DNA from: Neisseria dumasiana
GTDB lineage: Bacteria > Pseudomonadota > Gammaproteobacteria > Burkholderiales > Neisseriaceae
NCBI RefSeq assembly: GCF_022870885.1
Contig: NZ_CP091509.1
Location: forward strand, 124,001-188,000
Length of the DNA stretch: 64,000 nt
Direction of reading: 5' to 3'
The first letter of the stretch is position 1; each line of letters starts with the position of its first letter. The position numbers were made by a program, and so were the translations under genes. The notes under the pieces are model-generated. The model saw only the letters and a program-made list of their open reading frames with translations. It made no database searches and had not been told where the DNA came from. This document shows, one piece after another, positions 32,254 to 40,800 of this stretch.

Positions 32254-33423
32254 TTATTCCTGAATCGGGTCTTCAACCACGTTTACCGGTTCGTAAGTAA
32301 TCTGCGGCAGCAAGGTATCGAGCATCAGGCCGGAGGCGTTGAGCGTCGGGTAGCCGCTGAAAGTTACCGAGTAGCCGCCGTTGGATTCGCCGCGGATTCG
32401 GGCGTGCGCACCCAGCGGGAAAGTGGCTTTGTTGGTAATGTGGCCGAACGGGAAGCCGGTTAACACGGGTACTTTGGTGATGCGGCTGACGTTGTTGACC
32501 ACCGATGTGAAGTCGTAGCTGCTGTCGTACACGTCGCGGATGGTGCCCATGCGGAAATCGCCGAACACGATGGCCTGCTGTTTCGACAATACGCCTGCCA
32601 AATGCAAGGTTTGCAGCATGCGCTCGATACGGTAGGGTTGTTCGCCGACGTCTTCCAAAAAGAGGATGCCGCCTTGAATATCGGGCATATAGGGGCTGCC
32701 CGCCAGCGAAGCGAGTACGCTGAGGTTGCCGCCCCACAATGTGCCTTCGGCGTTGAACTGCCTGCGTTGGATGGCGTGCACACTGATGGTGTTTTGGGCG
32801 TTGGTCACACCGCGGATAAACGAATCCATCGTATAAACGCTCGGTTCGGGTTTGCCGAATTCGCTATATACCATCGGCCCGGCGAAACTGGGCATATTGC
32901 CTTTGGCCAGCAGGGCAAGTTGCACGGCGCACACGTCGCTGAACCCGAAAAACAACGTGCCGCGTTCGCGCATTTTGGCGCCCAAACGGGCAAAGTCGAT
33001 GTGCGGCAGAATCCGCACGGCACCGTAACCGCCGCGTAAGCCCATCAATACTTTCGGTGCGGCGGCTTTGCCGAGTGCGACATCTTGGAAATCGGCGATG
33101 CGTTCGCCGTCGGTACCGGCGAAGCGTTGGTAGCGGCGAAAGCCCGCCTGCTGGTTGGTTACGGTGAATCCGGCGTTATACAGGCGGGTCAGGCCGGTTT
33201 CGGTGCGGCTTGCGTTTTCGGCAAAACCGGATGGGGCGACAACGCGCAATACGTTGTCGCCGCTGCGGGCGGGATAGGTACGTTTCGGTTGCACGGGTTT
33301 GGCCTGAGTGGATTGCGAGCTGGGTTGGGTGGAGCCGCCGGTGCCGCAGGCGGTGAGAATGCCTGCGCCGGCTGCGGCGGCGGATGCTTTGAAAAAACTG
33401 CGGCGGGAAGGCTGCCAAGTCAT
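32254..33423 (-). CDS. ldcA: LD-carboxypeptidase (S66), Tat-exported lipoprotein
   Basis: 389 residues. The N terminus has a twin-arginine signal ('PSRRSFFKASAAAAGAG') that ends in a lipobox ('ILTACGTGG'), so the protein should be exported folded and lipidated. The S66 peptidase domain follows: 'GLRGGYGAVRILPHIDF', 'FFGFSDVCAVQLALLAKG' with the nucleophile region G-F-S-D, and 'GGILFLEDVGEQPYRIERML'. It removes the terminal D-Ala from murein tetrapeptides in recycling or release of peptidoglycan. LdcA is known in pathogenic Neisseria. The gene is complete. Confidence 0.88.
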   Translation of the reverse strand: MTWQPSRRSFFKASAAAAGAGILTACGTGGSTQPSSQSTQAKPVQPKRTYPARSGDNVLRVVAPSGFAENASRTETGLTRLYNAGFTVTNQQAGFRRYQRFAGTDGERIADFQDVALGKAAAPKVLMGLRGGYGAVRILPHIDFARLGAKMRERGTLFFGFSDVCAVQLALLAKGNMPSFAGPMVYSEFGKPEPSVYTMDSFIRGVTNAQNTISVHAIQRRQFNAEGTLWGGNLSVLASLAGSPYMPDIQGGILFLEDVGEQPYRIERMLQTLHLAGVLSKQQAIVFGDFRMGTIRDVYDSSYDFTSVVNNVSRITKVPVLTGFPFGHITNKATFPLGAHARIRGESNGGYSVTFSGYPTLNASGLMLDTLLPQITYEPVNVVEDPIQE

Positions 33424-33588
33424 GAAAATTCCTTGTAATGGTCGGGCGTGGTGCCGATATGTGTTGGTGCGGATTGTAAAACGGTGCTGATTTCAACACA
33501 ACCGCGCGGGTTTGGTATTGAGGCTGTCTGAAAGCGAGCTTTGTGAGCTTCGCCAAAACCCGCTAGCGGGTTTCGCTAAAAATAAGTT

Positions 33589-34005
33589 TTAAGCCATTGA
33601 AGCGTGCAGCAGTTGTTTAAGCTGCGCCGTCCAATCTTCCGGCAAATCCAGATTGCCAGCCCGTTGCGGTGCGGCCCAAATGGGCGCGGGAAAATGCGCG
33701 TCGTCGTTGAAACGGGCGATCACATGCCAATGCAGGTGCGGCACGACGTTGCCCAAGCTGGCGAGATTGATTTTGGCGGGCTGCAACACTTGGCGCATGG
33801 CGGCTTCAACGCGGTACACGGCTTCCATCAGCTCATGCCGTTCTTCGGGCTTGAGGTCGGTCATTTCGGCCACATGCGCGTTCCAAATCACGCGGCAAAA
33901 GGCGGGGGCGTGCGTTTCGTTGTGAACGGCAATCACGCGCAAGGTGTCGTTTTGCCATAACACCTCTTCGTTTTCGGGGTGGCACAGCGGGCAGGTAGTG
34001 TTCAT
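33589..34005 (-). CDS. HIT family protein
   Basis: 138 residues with the histidine triad 'VVPHLHWHVIARF' and an N-terminal zinc-type pair 'CPLCHPENEEV'. Members hydrolyse nucleoside-phosphate bonds such as Ap4A or AMP-NH2; the substrate is not defined here. It lies downstream of rng on the same strand, separated by a terminator. Confidence 0.9.
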   Translation of the reverse strand: MNTTCPLCHPENEEVLWQNDTLRVIAVHNETHAPAFCRVIWNAHVAEMTDLKPEERHELMEAVYRVEAAMRQVLQPAKINLASLGNVVPHLHWHVIARFNDDAHFPAPIWAAPQRAGNLDLPEDWTAQLKQLLHASMA

Positions 34006-34045
34006 GGTGTGGCTTTCTTGGGTATGTAAACCTGCAAATATGTGC

Positions 34046-34075
34046 GGCCGTCTGAAACGGTTTCAGACGGCCTTT
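34046..34075. terminator. Inverted uptake-sequence terminator after rng
   Basis: GGCCGTCTGAAAC-G-GTTTCAGACGGCC, five bases past the rng stop codon on the minus strand. Confidence 0.8.
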
Positions 34076-34080
34076 ATGTT

Positions 34081-35577
34081 TTACATCAACACGATATCGT
34101 ATTGCTCTTGTGTGTAGGCGGTTTCAACGGCCAGCGAAATGGGCTTGCCGATAAAATCGATCAACATGGCGAGCGATTGCGATTCTTCGTCTAAGAATAA
34201 GTCAATCACATTGGGCGCAGCGAGAATGCGGAAGCTCTTGGCATCGTAGCGGCGGGCTTCGCGCACGATTTCGCGCTGGATTTCGTAGCACACGGTTTGC
34301 GGTGTTTTCAGACGGCCTCTGCCCTGACACGACGGGCATGGCTCGCACAATACATGGCTGAGGTTTTCGCGGGTGCGCTTGCGGGTCAGCTCGACCAAGC
34401 CGAGGCTGGTAAAGCCGTTGAGCGTTACGCGGGTGCGGTCGAAGCTCAAGGCTTTGGCCAGCTCTTGCAACACGGCTTCGCGATGGGCATCGTGCGCCAT
34501 GTCGATAAAGTCGATGATGATGATGCCGCCGAGATTACGCAAACGCAGCTCGCGGGCGATGGTGTGGCAGGCTTCGAGATTGGTGCGGAAAATGGTTTCG
34601 TCGAAGTTGCGCGCGCCGACAAAGCCGCCGGTGTTCACGTCGATGGTGGTCATCGCTTCGGTGGCTTCGATAATCAGATAGCTGCCGAAATTGAGGTTGA
34701 CGCGCGGTTGCAGGGCACGGTTGATTTCCTGCTCGATATTGTGGGTTTCAAACAGAGGCCGCTCGCCTTTAAACAGCGTGATTTTATCGGTTGCCCCTTG
34801 AACATAAAGTTCGGCAAATTCGCGCATACGCTGGTGGTTTTCGGTGGAATCAACCAAAATCTCGCGCGTGTTTTCGCTGAACATGTCGCGCAGCACACGC
34901 AGGCTCAAGGGCAAATCTTGATACAGCAGGGTTTCCGGTGGACGGGTTTTGGCCTGATGCTGAATGTTTTCCCACACTTTGGTCAGGTAGTCGATATCGG
35001 CCTGCAATTCGGCATCGGTGGCGTTTTCCGCGCTGGTGCGGATGATATAGCCCTGCCCCTCCCCGTTGTCGGGCAACAGGTTTTCCAAACGGCTGCGCAA
35101 AGTGTTGCGCTCGTCTTCATCTTCGATACGCTGCGAGATGCCGATGTGGTCTTCCTGCGGCAGATGCACGAGAAAACGCCCCGCCAGAGAAATCTGCGTG
35201 GAAAGGCGCGCGCCTTTGGTGTTGATGGGGTCTTTAATCACCTGCACCAGCACCGACTGCCCTTCAAACAGCATGTGCTCGATGCGCTGGGTTTCGTCGG
35301 GATTGCGGCGCTGTTCCAACACATCGACAATGTGCAGAAACGCGGCGCGCTCAAGGCCGATATCGATAAACGCGCTCTGCATGCCGGGCAGCACGCGGCG
35401 TACAACGCCGAGATAAATGTTACCGACCAAGCCGTGGCCGCTGTTGCGCTCGATATGCAGCTCGCAAATATTGTTTTCTTCAAGAATGGCCACGCGCGTT
35501 TCCTGCGGCGTGATGTTGACGAGCACGGTTTCGGGCGGGCGCACCGTGTCTTTGGGCAAGGGAATACCGTTTAACAT
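34081..35577 (-). CDS. rng: Ribonuclease G
   Basis: 498 residues. An N-terminal S1 RNA-binding domain ('GLVGNIYLGVVRRVLPGMQ') is followed by the RNase E/G catalytic domain with 'MTTIDVNTGGFVG' and 'GGIIIIDFIDMAHD', the two aspartates that bind magnesium, and the zinc-link 'CEPCPSCQGRGRLKT'. At this length, with no C-terminal degradosome scaffold, it is RNase G rather than RNase E. It matures 16S rRNA 5' ends and processes mRNA. An uptake sequence lies inside the gene near the zinc link. Confidence 0.95.
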   Translation of the reverse strand: MLNGIPLPKDTVRPPETVLVNITPQETRVAILEENNICELHIERNSGHGLVGNIYLGVVRRVLPGMQSAFIDIGLERAAFLHIVDVLEQRRNPDETQRIEHMLFEGQSVLVQVIKDPINTKGARLSTQISLAGRFLVHLPQEDHIGISQRIEDEDERNTLRSRLENLLPDNGEGQGYIIRTSAENATDAELQADIDYLTKVWENIQHQAKTRPPETLLYQDLPLSLRVLRDMFSENTREILVDSTENHQRMREFAELYVQGATDKITLFKGERPLFETHNIEQEINRALQPRVNLNFGSYLIIEATEAMTTIDVNTGGFVGARNFDETIFRTNLEACHTIARELRLRNLGGIIIIDFIDMAHDAHREAVLQELAKALSFDRTRVTLNGFTSLGLVELTRKRTRENLSHVLCEPCPSCQGRGRLKTPQTVCYEIQREIVREARRYDAKSFRILAAPNVIDLFLDEESQSLAMLIDFIGKPISLAVETAYTQEQYDIVLM

Positions 35578-35770
35578 AAGTCGCTCTTTAAATATAAAAA
35601 TACTTTTGCAATCGGCCTTGCTCGTAAAGCCGGTTGCAAAAGTGTTTTCCTACGCCCCGAATGATACGCTAAACGCATGCTTTAATAAACCTTGCCTCCT
35701 ATCCGCAAGCTCAAGGCACACAAACACAAGCCTGATGATTCGCCACTGCTTGAAGAGATTTAAAAAGTAT

Positions 35771-35804
35771 CAGGCCGTCTGAATAAAATGTTTCAGACGG
35801 CCTG
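35771..35804. terminator. Inverted uptake-sequence terminator
   Basis: CAGGCCGTCTGAA and TTCAGACGGCCTG, 18 bp past the stop of the secreted protein gene at 35823 (minus strand). Confidence 0.75.
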
Positions 35805-35822
35805 TTTAACGGTGCAGCCTTA

Positions 35823-36185
35823 TCAGTCTAAATCGGCTTTGTATTCGATAACGCCTTGGCGGTTACGCTCGATAGACACATCCAATGCCTGATCGCGGCG
35901 TTTGAATTTCAAATCGGCATCATCATTTTTGATATCCGATTCCACCACTTCAAACCCGTGCCGGCGGGCATGCTCGCGCACCCGTTCCACCAAGTGCGCC
36001 ACACTGGTGTTACCCGCATCGATGCGGAATTCGGCTTCATAACCGCCGTCGCTTTGGGCATCTGCCTTTACCACTTTCGCACCGCGCGGCTGAAAAATCT
36101 CACCCGGCAGCCCGGCCGCTGCCGCACCAGCGGAAAAAAGTGCCATAATGCCCGTTATCAAAAGCGTTTTCGACTGTTTCATCAT
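35823..36185 (-). CDS. Small secreted protein of unknown function
   Basis: 120 residues from the second of two adjacent ATGs (36185; 36182 also possible), behind GAAGGTG; a frame extension to 36293 is not supported. A signal peptide ending 'FSAGAAAA' is followed by an acidic and basic mature domain: 'GYEAEFRIDAGNTSVAHLVE', 'DIKNDDADLKFKRRDQALDV' and a final 'GVIEYKADLD'. The beta-alpha-beta-beta look recalls small PepSY-like inhibitor domains, but I do not recognise the family. Probably periplasmic. Confidence 0.65.
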   Translation of the reverse strand: MMKQSKTLLITGIMALFSAGAAAAGLPGEIFQPRGAKVVKADAQSDGGYEAEFRIDAGNTSVAHLVERVREHARRHGFEVVESDIKNDDADLKFKRRDQALDVSIERNRQGVIEYKADLD

Positions 36186-36369
36186 TACACCTTCATTCAT
36201 ATTACATGTTGATTCCATTGAAATTGCGCACAATATAACCACCAACCCCGCCTGCATCAAGCCGATAAACTTTGTTTTACGCCCATACGTCATTCGGCTG
36301 CTTTATGCTTACACTTTATTTCATAAATAGCATGAATATGACGGGAACTTTAGCCAACAATCCCGTTAA

Positions 36370-36400
36370 AGGCCGTCTGAAAAGCGGTTCAGACGGCCTC
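36370..36400. terminator. Inverted uptake-sequence hairpin
   Basis: GGCCGTCTGAAAA and TTCAGACGGCC in the 323-bp gap 36186-36508. This gap otherwise holds only the terminator at 36444 and AT-rich sequence. Confidence 0.6.
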
Positions 36401-36443
36401 AAGTCTATTGCCGTGTCGCTCCTATATAATTGCCAAGCAAAAT

Positions 36444-36474
36444 AAAATGCCAACCGATCGGTTGGCATTTTATT
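36444..36474. terminator. Rho-independent terminator of the Slam-type lipoprotein gene
   Basis: AAAATGCCAACCGATCGG and CCGATCGGTTGGCATTTT overlap in one perfect palindrome, AATGCCAACC-GATC-GGTTGGCATT with A and T tracts on its flanks. It is not uptake-sequence based and works in both directions. Confidence 0.85.
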
Positions 36475-36508
36475 TAAATGTACAACATGAATAAGACAAA
36501 GCAAACAA

Positions 36509-37558
36509 TTAACGTTGACCGCCAAAGCCTATTTCAACGTCTTGCTGCTCAATCTCTTGTTCACTGTCACCCGGTATAACAAAATCTGCAACACCAACAA
36601 TCTCTTCGGCTTTAGGACCGAAAATACCTAAGGCATATTCGCCCTTACCCAATTTCTCAGACACGGCTGTGCCTTCGATTTCTCCACCGTTCTTGAGAAC
36701 CGGATGCTCTTCTGTTATCTGTTTGATAGATGCTTGATTCAGCTTGATATCACCGAATTGCTCCATGCCGGTAATACTGCCACTGCCCACTCTTTTCTCG
36801 AAGTCAATCGTATATTGCAGCGTACCTTCGGCTTTTTCATCGAACGCTTTACCGTTGTAGGTATAAACACCTTCTGTCGGAAGCATTTTGAACGGAGTAA
36901 CATCACCTTGAATTGCATACCCATTATCAAAACTGAATGTATTTTCGTTTTCAGTATCTTCAGGTGAAGCCTGATTGAATTTCTTCTTCACAAAAGTGCC
37001 GGTCAATACTGAATAATGCTGTTTATATAAACGCAAATTACCTTCGACTACTGCTTGCTGGCTCGGTAAACCTTCAATCGTTTGCGTGATGGATTCTTTG
37101 AAAGGCAGTGTGTTTAAGCCAAGTTGTAATGACGAAATGTCTATTTTGTCTTGACTACGGTAGGTTTTGCCGTTTAACTGAATCTGATAATTGCTGGCAA
37201 TGATTTTCCCATTAATAATCGGTTTACCGTTAATCGTTTCAACAATCGTACCAATTTCTTCGTTTTCAAGGTTGGGAACGACCAAAAACGGATAACCGTT
37301 TGAAGACTGTTGTGAAGAAGGGGCATTTTCTTCCTGCTTTTTATCTTCCTGCTTTTTATCTTCCTGCTTTTTATCTTCCTGTTTTGTATCTTCCTGTTTT
37401 GTATCTTCCTGTTTTGTATCTTCTTGTTTATTGATGGGATCTAGCATTCCAGCAGCGTTAGGTGTACTTTGTGCCGAGGGAACATTATTGCCACTGCTGC
37501 CGCAAGCTGCCAATAGTAAAGCAGAGAATGCACACATGAAGAGAGAAGTTTTTTTCAT
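36509..37558 (-). CDS. Slam-dependent-type surface lipoprotein (TbpB/HpuA-like barrel) with pentapeptide repeats
   Basis: 349 residues. The lipobox 'LLLAACGSSG' is followed by a Lys/Gln/Glu/Asp linker of seven pentapeptides (three KQEDT, three KQEDK, one KQEEN) at about residues 44-78. The C-terminal part ends in an eight-stranded-barrel signature, 'GKGEYALGIFGPKAEEIVGV', shared by TbpB, HpuA and other surface lipoproteins exported by Slam. 'GSITGMEQFGDIKLNQASI' is the preceding barrel motif. It is probably surface exposed and may bind a host ligand, but which one is unknown. The repeat linker probably varies in length between strains, in steps of 15 bp that keep the frame. No slam gene is seen nearby. 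Confidence 0.8.
   Translation of the reverse strand: MKKTSLFMCAFSALLLAACGSSGNNVPSAQSTPNAAGMLDPINKQEDTKQEDTKQEDTKQEDKKQEDKKQEDKKQEENAPSSQQSSNGYPFLVVPNLENEEIGTIVETINGKPIINGKIIASNYQIQLNGKTYRSQDKIDISSLQLGLNTLPFKESITQTIEGLPSQQAVVEGNLRLYKQHYSVLTGTFVKKKFNQASPEDTENENTFSFDNGYAIQGDVTPFKMLPTEGVYTYNGKAFDEKAEGTLQYTIDFEKRVGSGSITGMEQFGDIKLNQASIKQITEEHPVLKNGGEIEGTAVSEKLGKGEYALGIFGPKAEEIVGVADFVIPGDSEQEIEQQDVEIGFGGQR
37330..37429. repeat. 15-bp tandem repeat inside lipoprotein gene
   Basis: Units TTCCTGCTTTTTATC (three) and TTCCTGTTTTGTATC (three) plus a diverged end, on the + strand. They encode the KQEDK/KQEDT linker. Unit length is a multiple of three, so slippage changes linker length without shifting the frame. 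Confidence 0.92.
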
Positions 37559-37691
37559 GACTTTCCTTTTTAATATTGTTTAATATTGCACTTTAAAAAC
37601 CCGAATAATTTTAACACGAATTAAAATAAACTGTACTTTATAAATATAAATTTACACATTTATTGATCAATTTAAACCTTTAAGAAAAAAT

Positions 37692-38615
37692 ATGCCACTT
37701 TCTCGCTCCTTTCCCCCCTACACCGGCCGCTTTGCACCCAGCCCTACCGGTTTGCTGCATATCGGTTCGCTGCTGACCGCCCTTGCCTCGTATGCCGATG
37801 CCAAGGCACACGGCGGGCGGTGGTTGGTTCGCATGGAAGACCTTGATCCGCCGCGCGAAATGGCCGGAGCAGCCGACAATATTCTGCGCACGCTGGAGGC
37901 ATTCGGTTTCGAGTGGGACGGCGAAGTGGTTTACCAGAGCCGCCGCTATGAGCTGTATGAAGAGGCATTAGGCCGTCTGAAAAAACAAGGGTTGGTGTAT
38001 CCCTGCTATTGCAGCCGTAAAGACTGGCAGGCCGCGGCGCGGATGGGGGCGGACGGTTTTGTGTATAACGGCCGCTGCGGCAAAGCGGATTACAGGCCGT
38101 CTGAAAAAGATTTGGCAAAAACACCCGCGTGGCGGTTGCGTGTGCCCGATGAAAACATAGGCTTTAACGATGAAATTGTCGGGCATTACACCCAAAATCT
38201 GGCGTGTGATATCGGCGATTTCGTGTTGTTGCGGGCCGATGGCTTTTGGGCGTATCAGTTGGCGGTGGTGGCAGACGATGCCGAGCAAGGCATCACGCAT
38301 ATTGTGCGCGGGCAGGATCTGCTGGTGTCCACACCGCGGCAGATTTGGCTGCAACGCTGCTTAGGCGCGGATACGCCGCACTATGCGCATTTGCCTTTGT
38401 TGGTGAACAGGCAGGGGCAGAAATGGTCGAAACAAACGCTTGCCCCGGCATTGGATGTGAGCCGGAAAGAAAAACTGCTCAGGCAGGTTATGTCTTATCT
38501 CAACCTGCCTGCCGCGCCGGAAGTGGAGAGGCCGTCTGAATTATTGGCCTGGACGGTGCAGCATTGGGATATGAACAAAGTGCCGAAAACGGCTGTGTGC
38601 ACGGAAACCGATTAA
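37692..38615 (+). CDS. gluQ: Glutamyl-Q tRNA(Asp) synthetase
   Basis: 307 residues, a truncated glutamyl-tRNA synthetase paralogue. '[15 protein letters not shown]' has the HIGH motif, '[10 protein letters not shown]' and 'GRCGKADY' the zinc ligands, and '[11 protein letters not shown]' the KMSKS equivalent. The anticodon-binding domain is missing, as in all GluQRS. It glutamylates queuosine in the anticodon of tRNA(Asp). Uptake sequences occur within the coding region at about 37972 and 38095. Confidence 0.95.
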   Translation: MPLSRSFPPYTGRFAPSPTGLLHIGSLLTALASYADAKAHGGRWLVRMEDLDPPREMAGAADNILRTLEAFGFEWDGEVVYQSRRYELYEEALGRLKKQGLVYPCYCSRKDWQAAARMGADGFVYNGRCGKADYRPSEKDLAKTPAWRLRVPDENIGFNDEIVGHYTQNLACDIGDFVLLRADGFWAYQLAVVADDAEQGITHIVRGQDLLVSTPRQIWLQRCLGADTPHYAHLPLLVNRQGQKWSKQTLAPALDVSRKEKLLRQVMSYLNLPAAPEVERPSELLAWTVQHWDMNKVPKTAVCTETD

Positions 38616-38620
38616 ACGGC

Positions 38621-38932
38621 TCAGCCGCCCGCATGTATCGTGCTGTTTTCTTTTTTGCGTTTGAAGTATTCGCGCATCGAGCCGCTGCTGCCCACAGGCG
38701 TATCCTGCTCGAACTGCCAGATAACTTTGCTGCCGCCGCCGATGGCATGCGAACCGCGAAAACCGACATAGCTGCCCAAATCTTCAACGGCAGTGCGGGT
38801 ATTGTTGCCGCCTGTGGCTATTTTGGTTTGCGACACACTCACGCCGCTGCGGATATTGCCGTATAGTTGGATGTCGGCGGATGCCGCCATTGGAGCGAAC
38901 ACCAATAATGTGATAAGGGTTTTGATATACAT
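38621..38932 (-). pseudogene. Truncated outer-membrane porin
   Basis: 103 residues from the ATG at 38932. Signal peptide 'FAPMAASA' then the first strands of a Gram-negative porin: 'DIQLYGNIRSGVSVSQTKI', 'LGSYVGFRGSHAIGGGSKVI' and 'WQFEQDTPVGSSG', which match Neisseria PorA/PorB-type N termini. Full porins have 330-390 residues, so over two thirds is lost and the end reads into unrelated sequence. It stops 5 bp from the end of gluQ. A functional protein is unlikely. Confidence 0.82.
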
Positions 38933-39088
38933 GGTCCGGCCTTTGAAAACTCTGTCGCAAAATATTGTACAGTAAAACGTCAACGGGATTGCCTAAGCTA
39001 AAACAGGCATCCGTCTATTCCATATATAAAGTATGTCGGCACATCGGGCATTGCCACGATAAGGCCGTCTGAAAAAGGAGAACTATCC

Positions 39089-39892
39089 ATGCATACCGTG
39101 AGAGTTGCCGCCGTTCAAATGGTGTCGGGTATTGACCCCGAGGCCAATATCCAAACCATGCAACGCTTGGTTGCCAAAGCCGCCGCCGCAGGTGCTGCGT
39201 GGGTATTGTTGCCCGAATATTGGCCGTTGATGGGTAAAAACGATACCGACAAACTAACCGTTGCCGAACCTTTGGGGCAAGGCATGTTTCAGACGGCCTT
39301 AAGCGAAGCAGCCAAACAAAACGGCGTTGTCCTTTTCGGCGGAACCATACCCCTGCACAGCCCTGACGTTGATAAGGTATTGAACACGATGACGGTGTTC
39401 AACCGCAGCGGAGAATGCGTCGGCACCTACAACAAAATACATTTGTTCGGCTACTCGGGCTTGGGCGAACGCTATTCCGAAGCCGACACGATTACAGCCG
39501 GGCAGGAAGTTCCCCGCTTTACAGCCGACGGCATCAACTTGGCCGCAGGCGTGTGCTACGACTTGCGCTTTCCCGAATTTTTCCGCGCCCAACTGCCCTT
39601 CGACGTACTCTTACTTCCCGCCGCTTTCACCTACACCACAGGCAAAGCACATTGGGAACTGCTTCTGCGCGCCCGTGCCGTAGAAAACCAATGTTATGTG
39701 ATTGCTTCGGCACAAGGCGGCACACACGAAAGCGGCAGGCGCACATTCGGCCACAGCATGATTATCGACCCGTGGGGCGAAATACTGGATGTGCTGCCGG
39801 AAGGCGAAGGCCTTGTGATTGCCGAATTGGATGCGGCACGGCTCAACAGCGTCCGCACCCGATTACCGGCCTTGCAGCATCGCTGCCTGTAA
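39089..39892 (+). CDS. Nitrilase-superfamily amidase (deaminated-glutathione amidase-like)
   Basis: 267 residues with the catalytic triad E43 ('LLPEYWPLMG'), K116 ('TYNKIHLFGYS') and C156 ('AAGVCYDLRFPE'). The overall pattern matches the Nit1/YbeM group, which hydrolyses deaminated glutathione, a repair function. Another amide substrate cannot be excluded. AAAAGGAGAAC precedes the ATG, just after an uptake sequence. It is not linked to neighbours. Confidence 0.88.
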   Translation: MHTVRVAAVQMVSGIDPEANIQTMQRLVAKAAAAGAAWVLLPEYWPLMGKNDTDKLTVAEPLGQGMFQTALSEAAKQNGVVLFGGTIPLHSPDVDKVLNTMTVFNRSGECVGTYNKIHLFGYSGLGERYSEADTITAGQEVPRFTADGINLAAGVCYDLRFPEFFRAQLPFDVLLLPAAFTYTTGKAHWELLLRARAVENQCYVIASAQGGTHESGRRTFGHSMIIDPWGEILDVLPEGEGLVIAELDAARLNSVRTRLPALQHRCL

Positions 39893-40800
39893 CCTGCCGA
39901 AACAGACACCAGTATAGTCCATCACCAATATCCGCTCACCGTTCAACAAACAAAATCAGCGTGATCAGGCAATACGCAAGCCGGTCACGCTGCTTCTTTT
40001 TTAACGGAATGCACTGTCTCAAGCAGTCTCATCGGTAAAACAACCACTCAAAATTATTCCAAATAGATATTCACAACCGTTTAATTAATTAAATGTCATT
40101 AATAACCAGCCTAAACGTATATGCTATTCAAATAAAAATAAAGATAAAGTTATTTTATTTTTATGCAAACGGTATTTGATTTTCACGTCATAAAACCCCG
40201 TTTTAAAACCTATCCCGATGGGAAATTTGACAAGCAAGCACAAAAAAAGTGTAAAAAATGCAACAGTTTTTCAAGCAGCTTTTCAAATCAAAAATCTCCA
40301 AAACAGGCAAAATATTTATTATTCATAAATAAATAACTTGAATATTTCCTATATTAAATTCAACCCAAACCCATGAAAATTTATGATGTTTAATTAAATG
40401 AATTAATTTTCACAATATTAAATTAATTTAATTGAATTATTGTAAAGATTATTTATAAAAAATAAGTAAAATTGTAAAGATAATAAAACATATAATGTAT
40501 TTGATAAATATTACTCAAGTTAATTTAAAGCATTTCGTCTAACACAGCAAAGATAAGGGGAAGATTTGATTGTAAGAATTTACTTTAGTCAAATGCGGTT
40601 AAGCTTTATTATGGGGATAAAGAAACGGATAAGAGTAAGCAATGAAATTGGACGGTTCTGTTTGGGTTTCATTAATTTTTGTTTTAACTGTTGTATCGGG
40701 GGTCTGACCTGCATATTTATGCGGGAAAGGCTGTTTGTGCGGCCGAATATGATGTTGGTTGAAGGCTGAAACGATACTCTTTTAAGTTTGGGAGATAACC
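39893..40800. other. 908-bp AT-rich non-coding region upstream of adhesin gene
   Basis: No uptake sequence and very high AT from about 40060. TTAATTAATTAAATG (from 40079) and several AT-rich palindromes are present. A 67-codon frame from a TTG at 40566 has a plausible AAGGGGAAG site, Cys-rich hydrophobic sequence and no known relative; it may be a leader or chance. The region probably holds the promoter and a long leader of the trimeric autotransporter gene. Confidence 0.5.

Noticed and set aside
37330..37429. CRISPR-like direct repeats
   Set aside because: The repeats are contiguous 15-bp units without spacers and lie in frame inside a lipoprotein gene.
40566..40769. A 67-codon frame upstream of the adhesin gene
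   Set aside because: TTG start, no recognised relative, AT-rich setting; kept only as a possibility in the description of that region.
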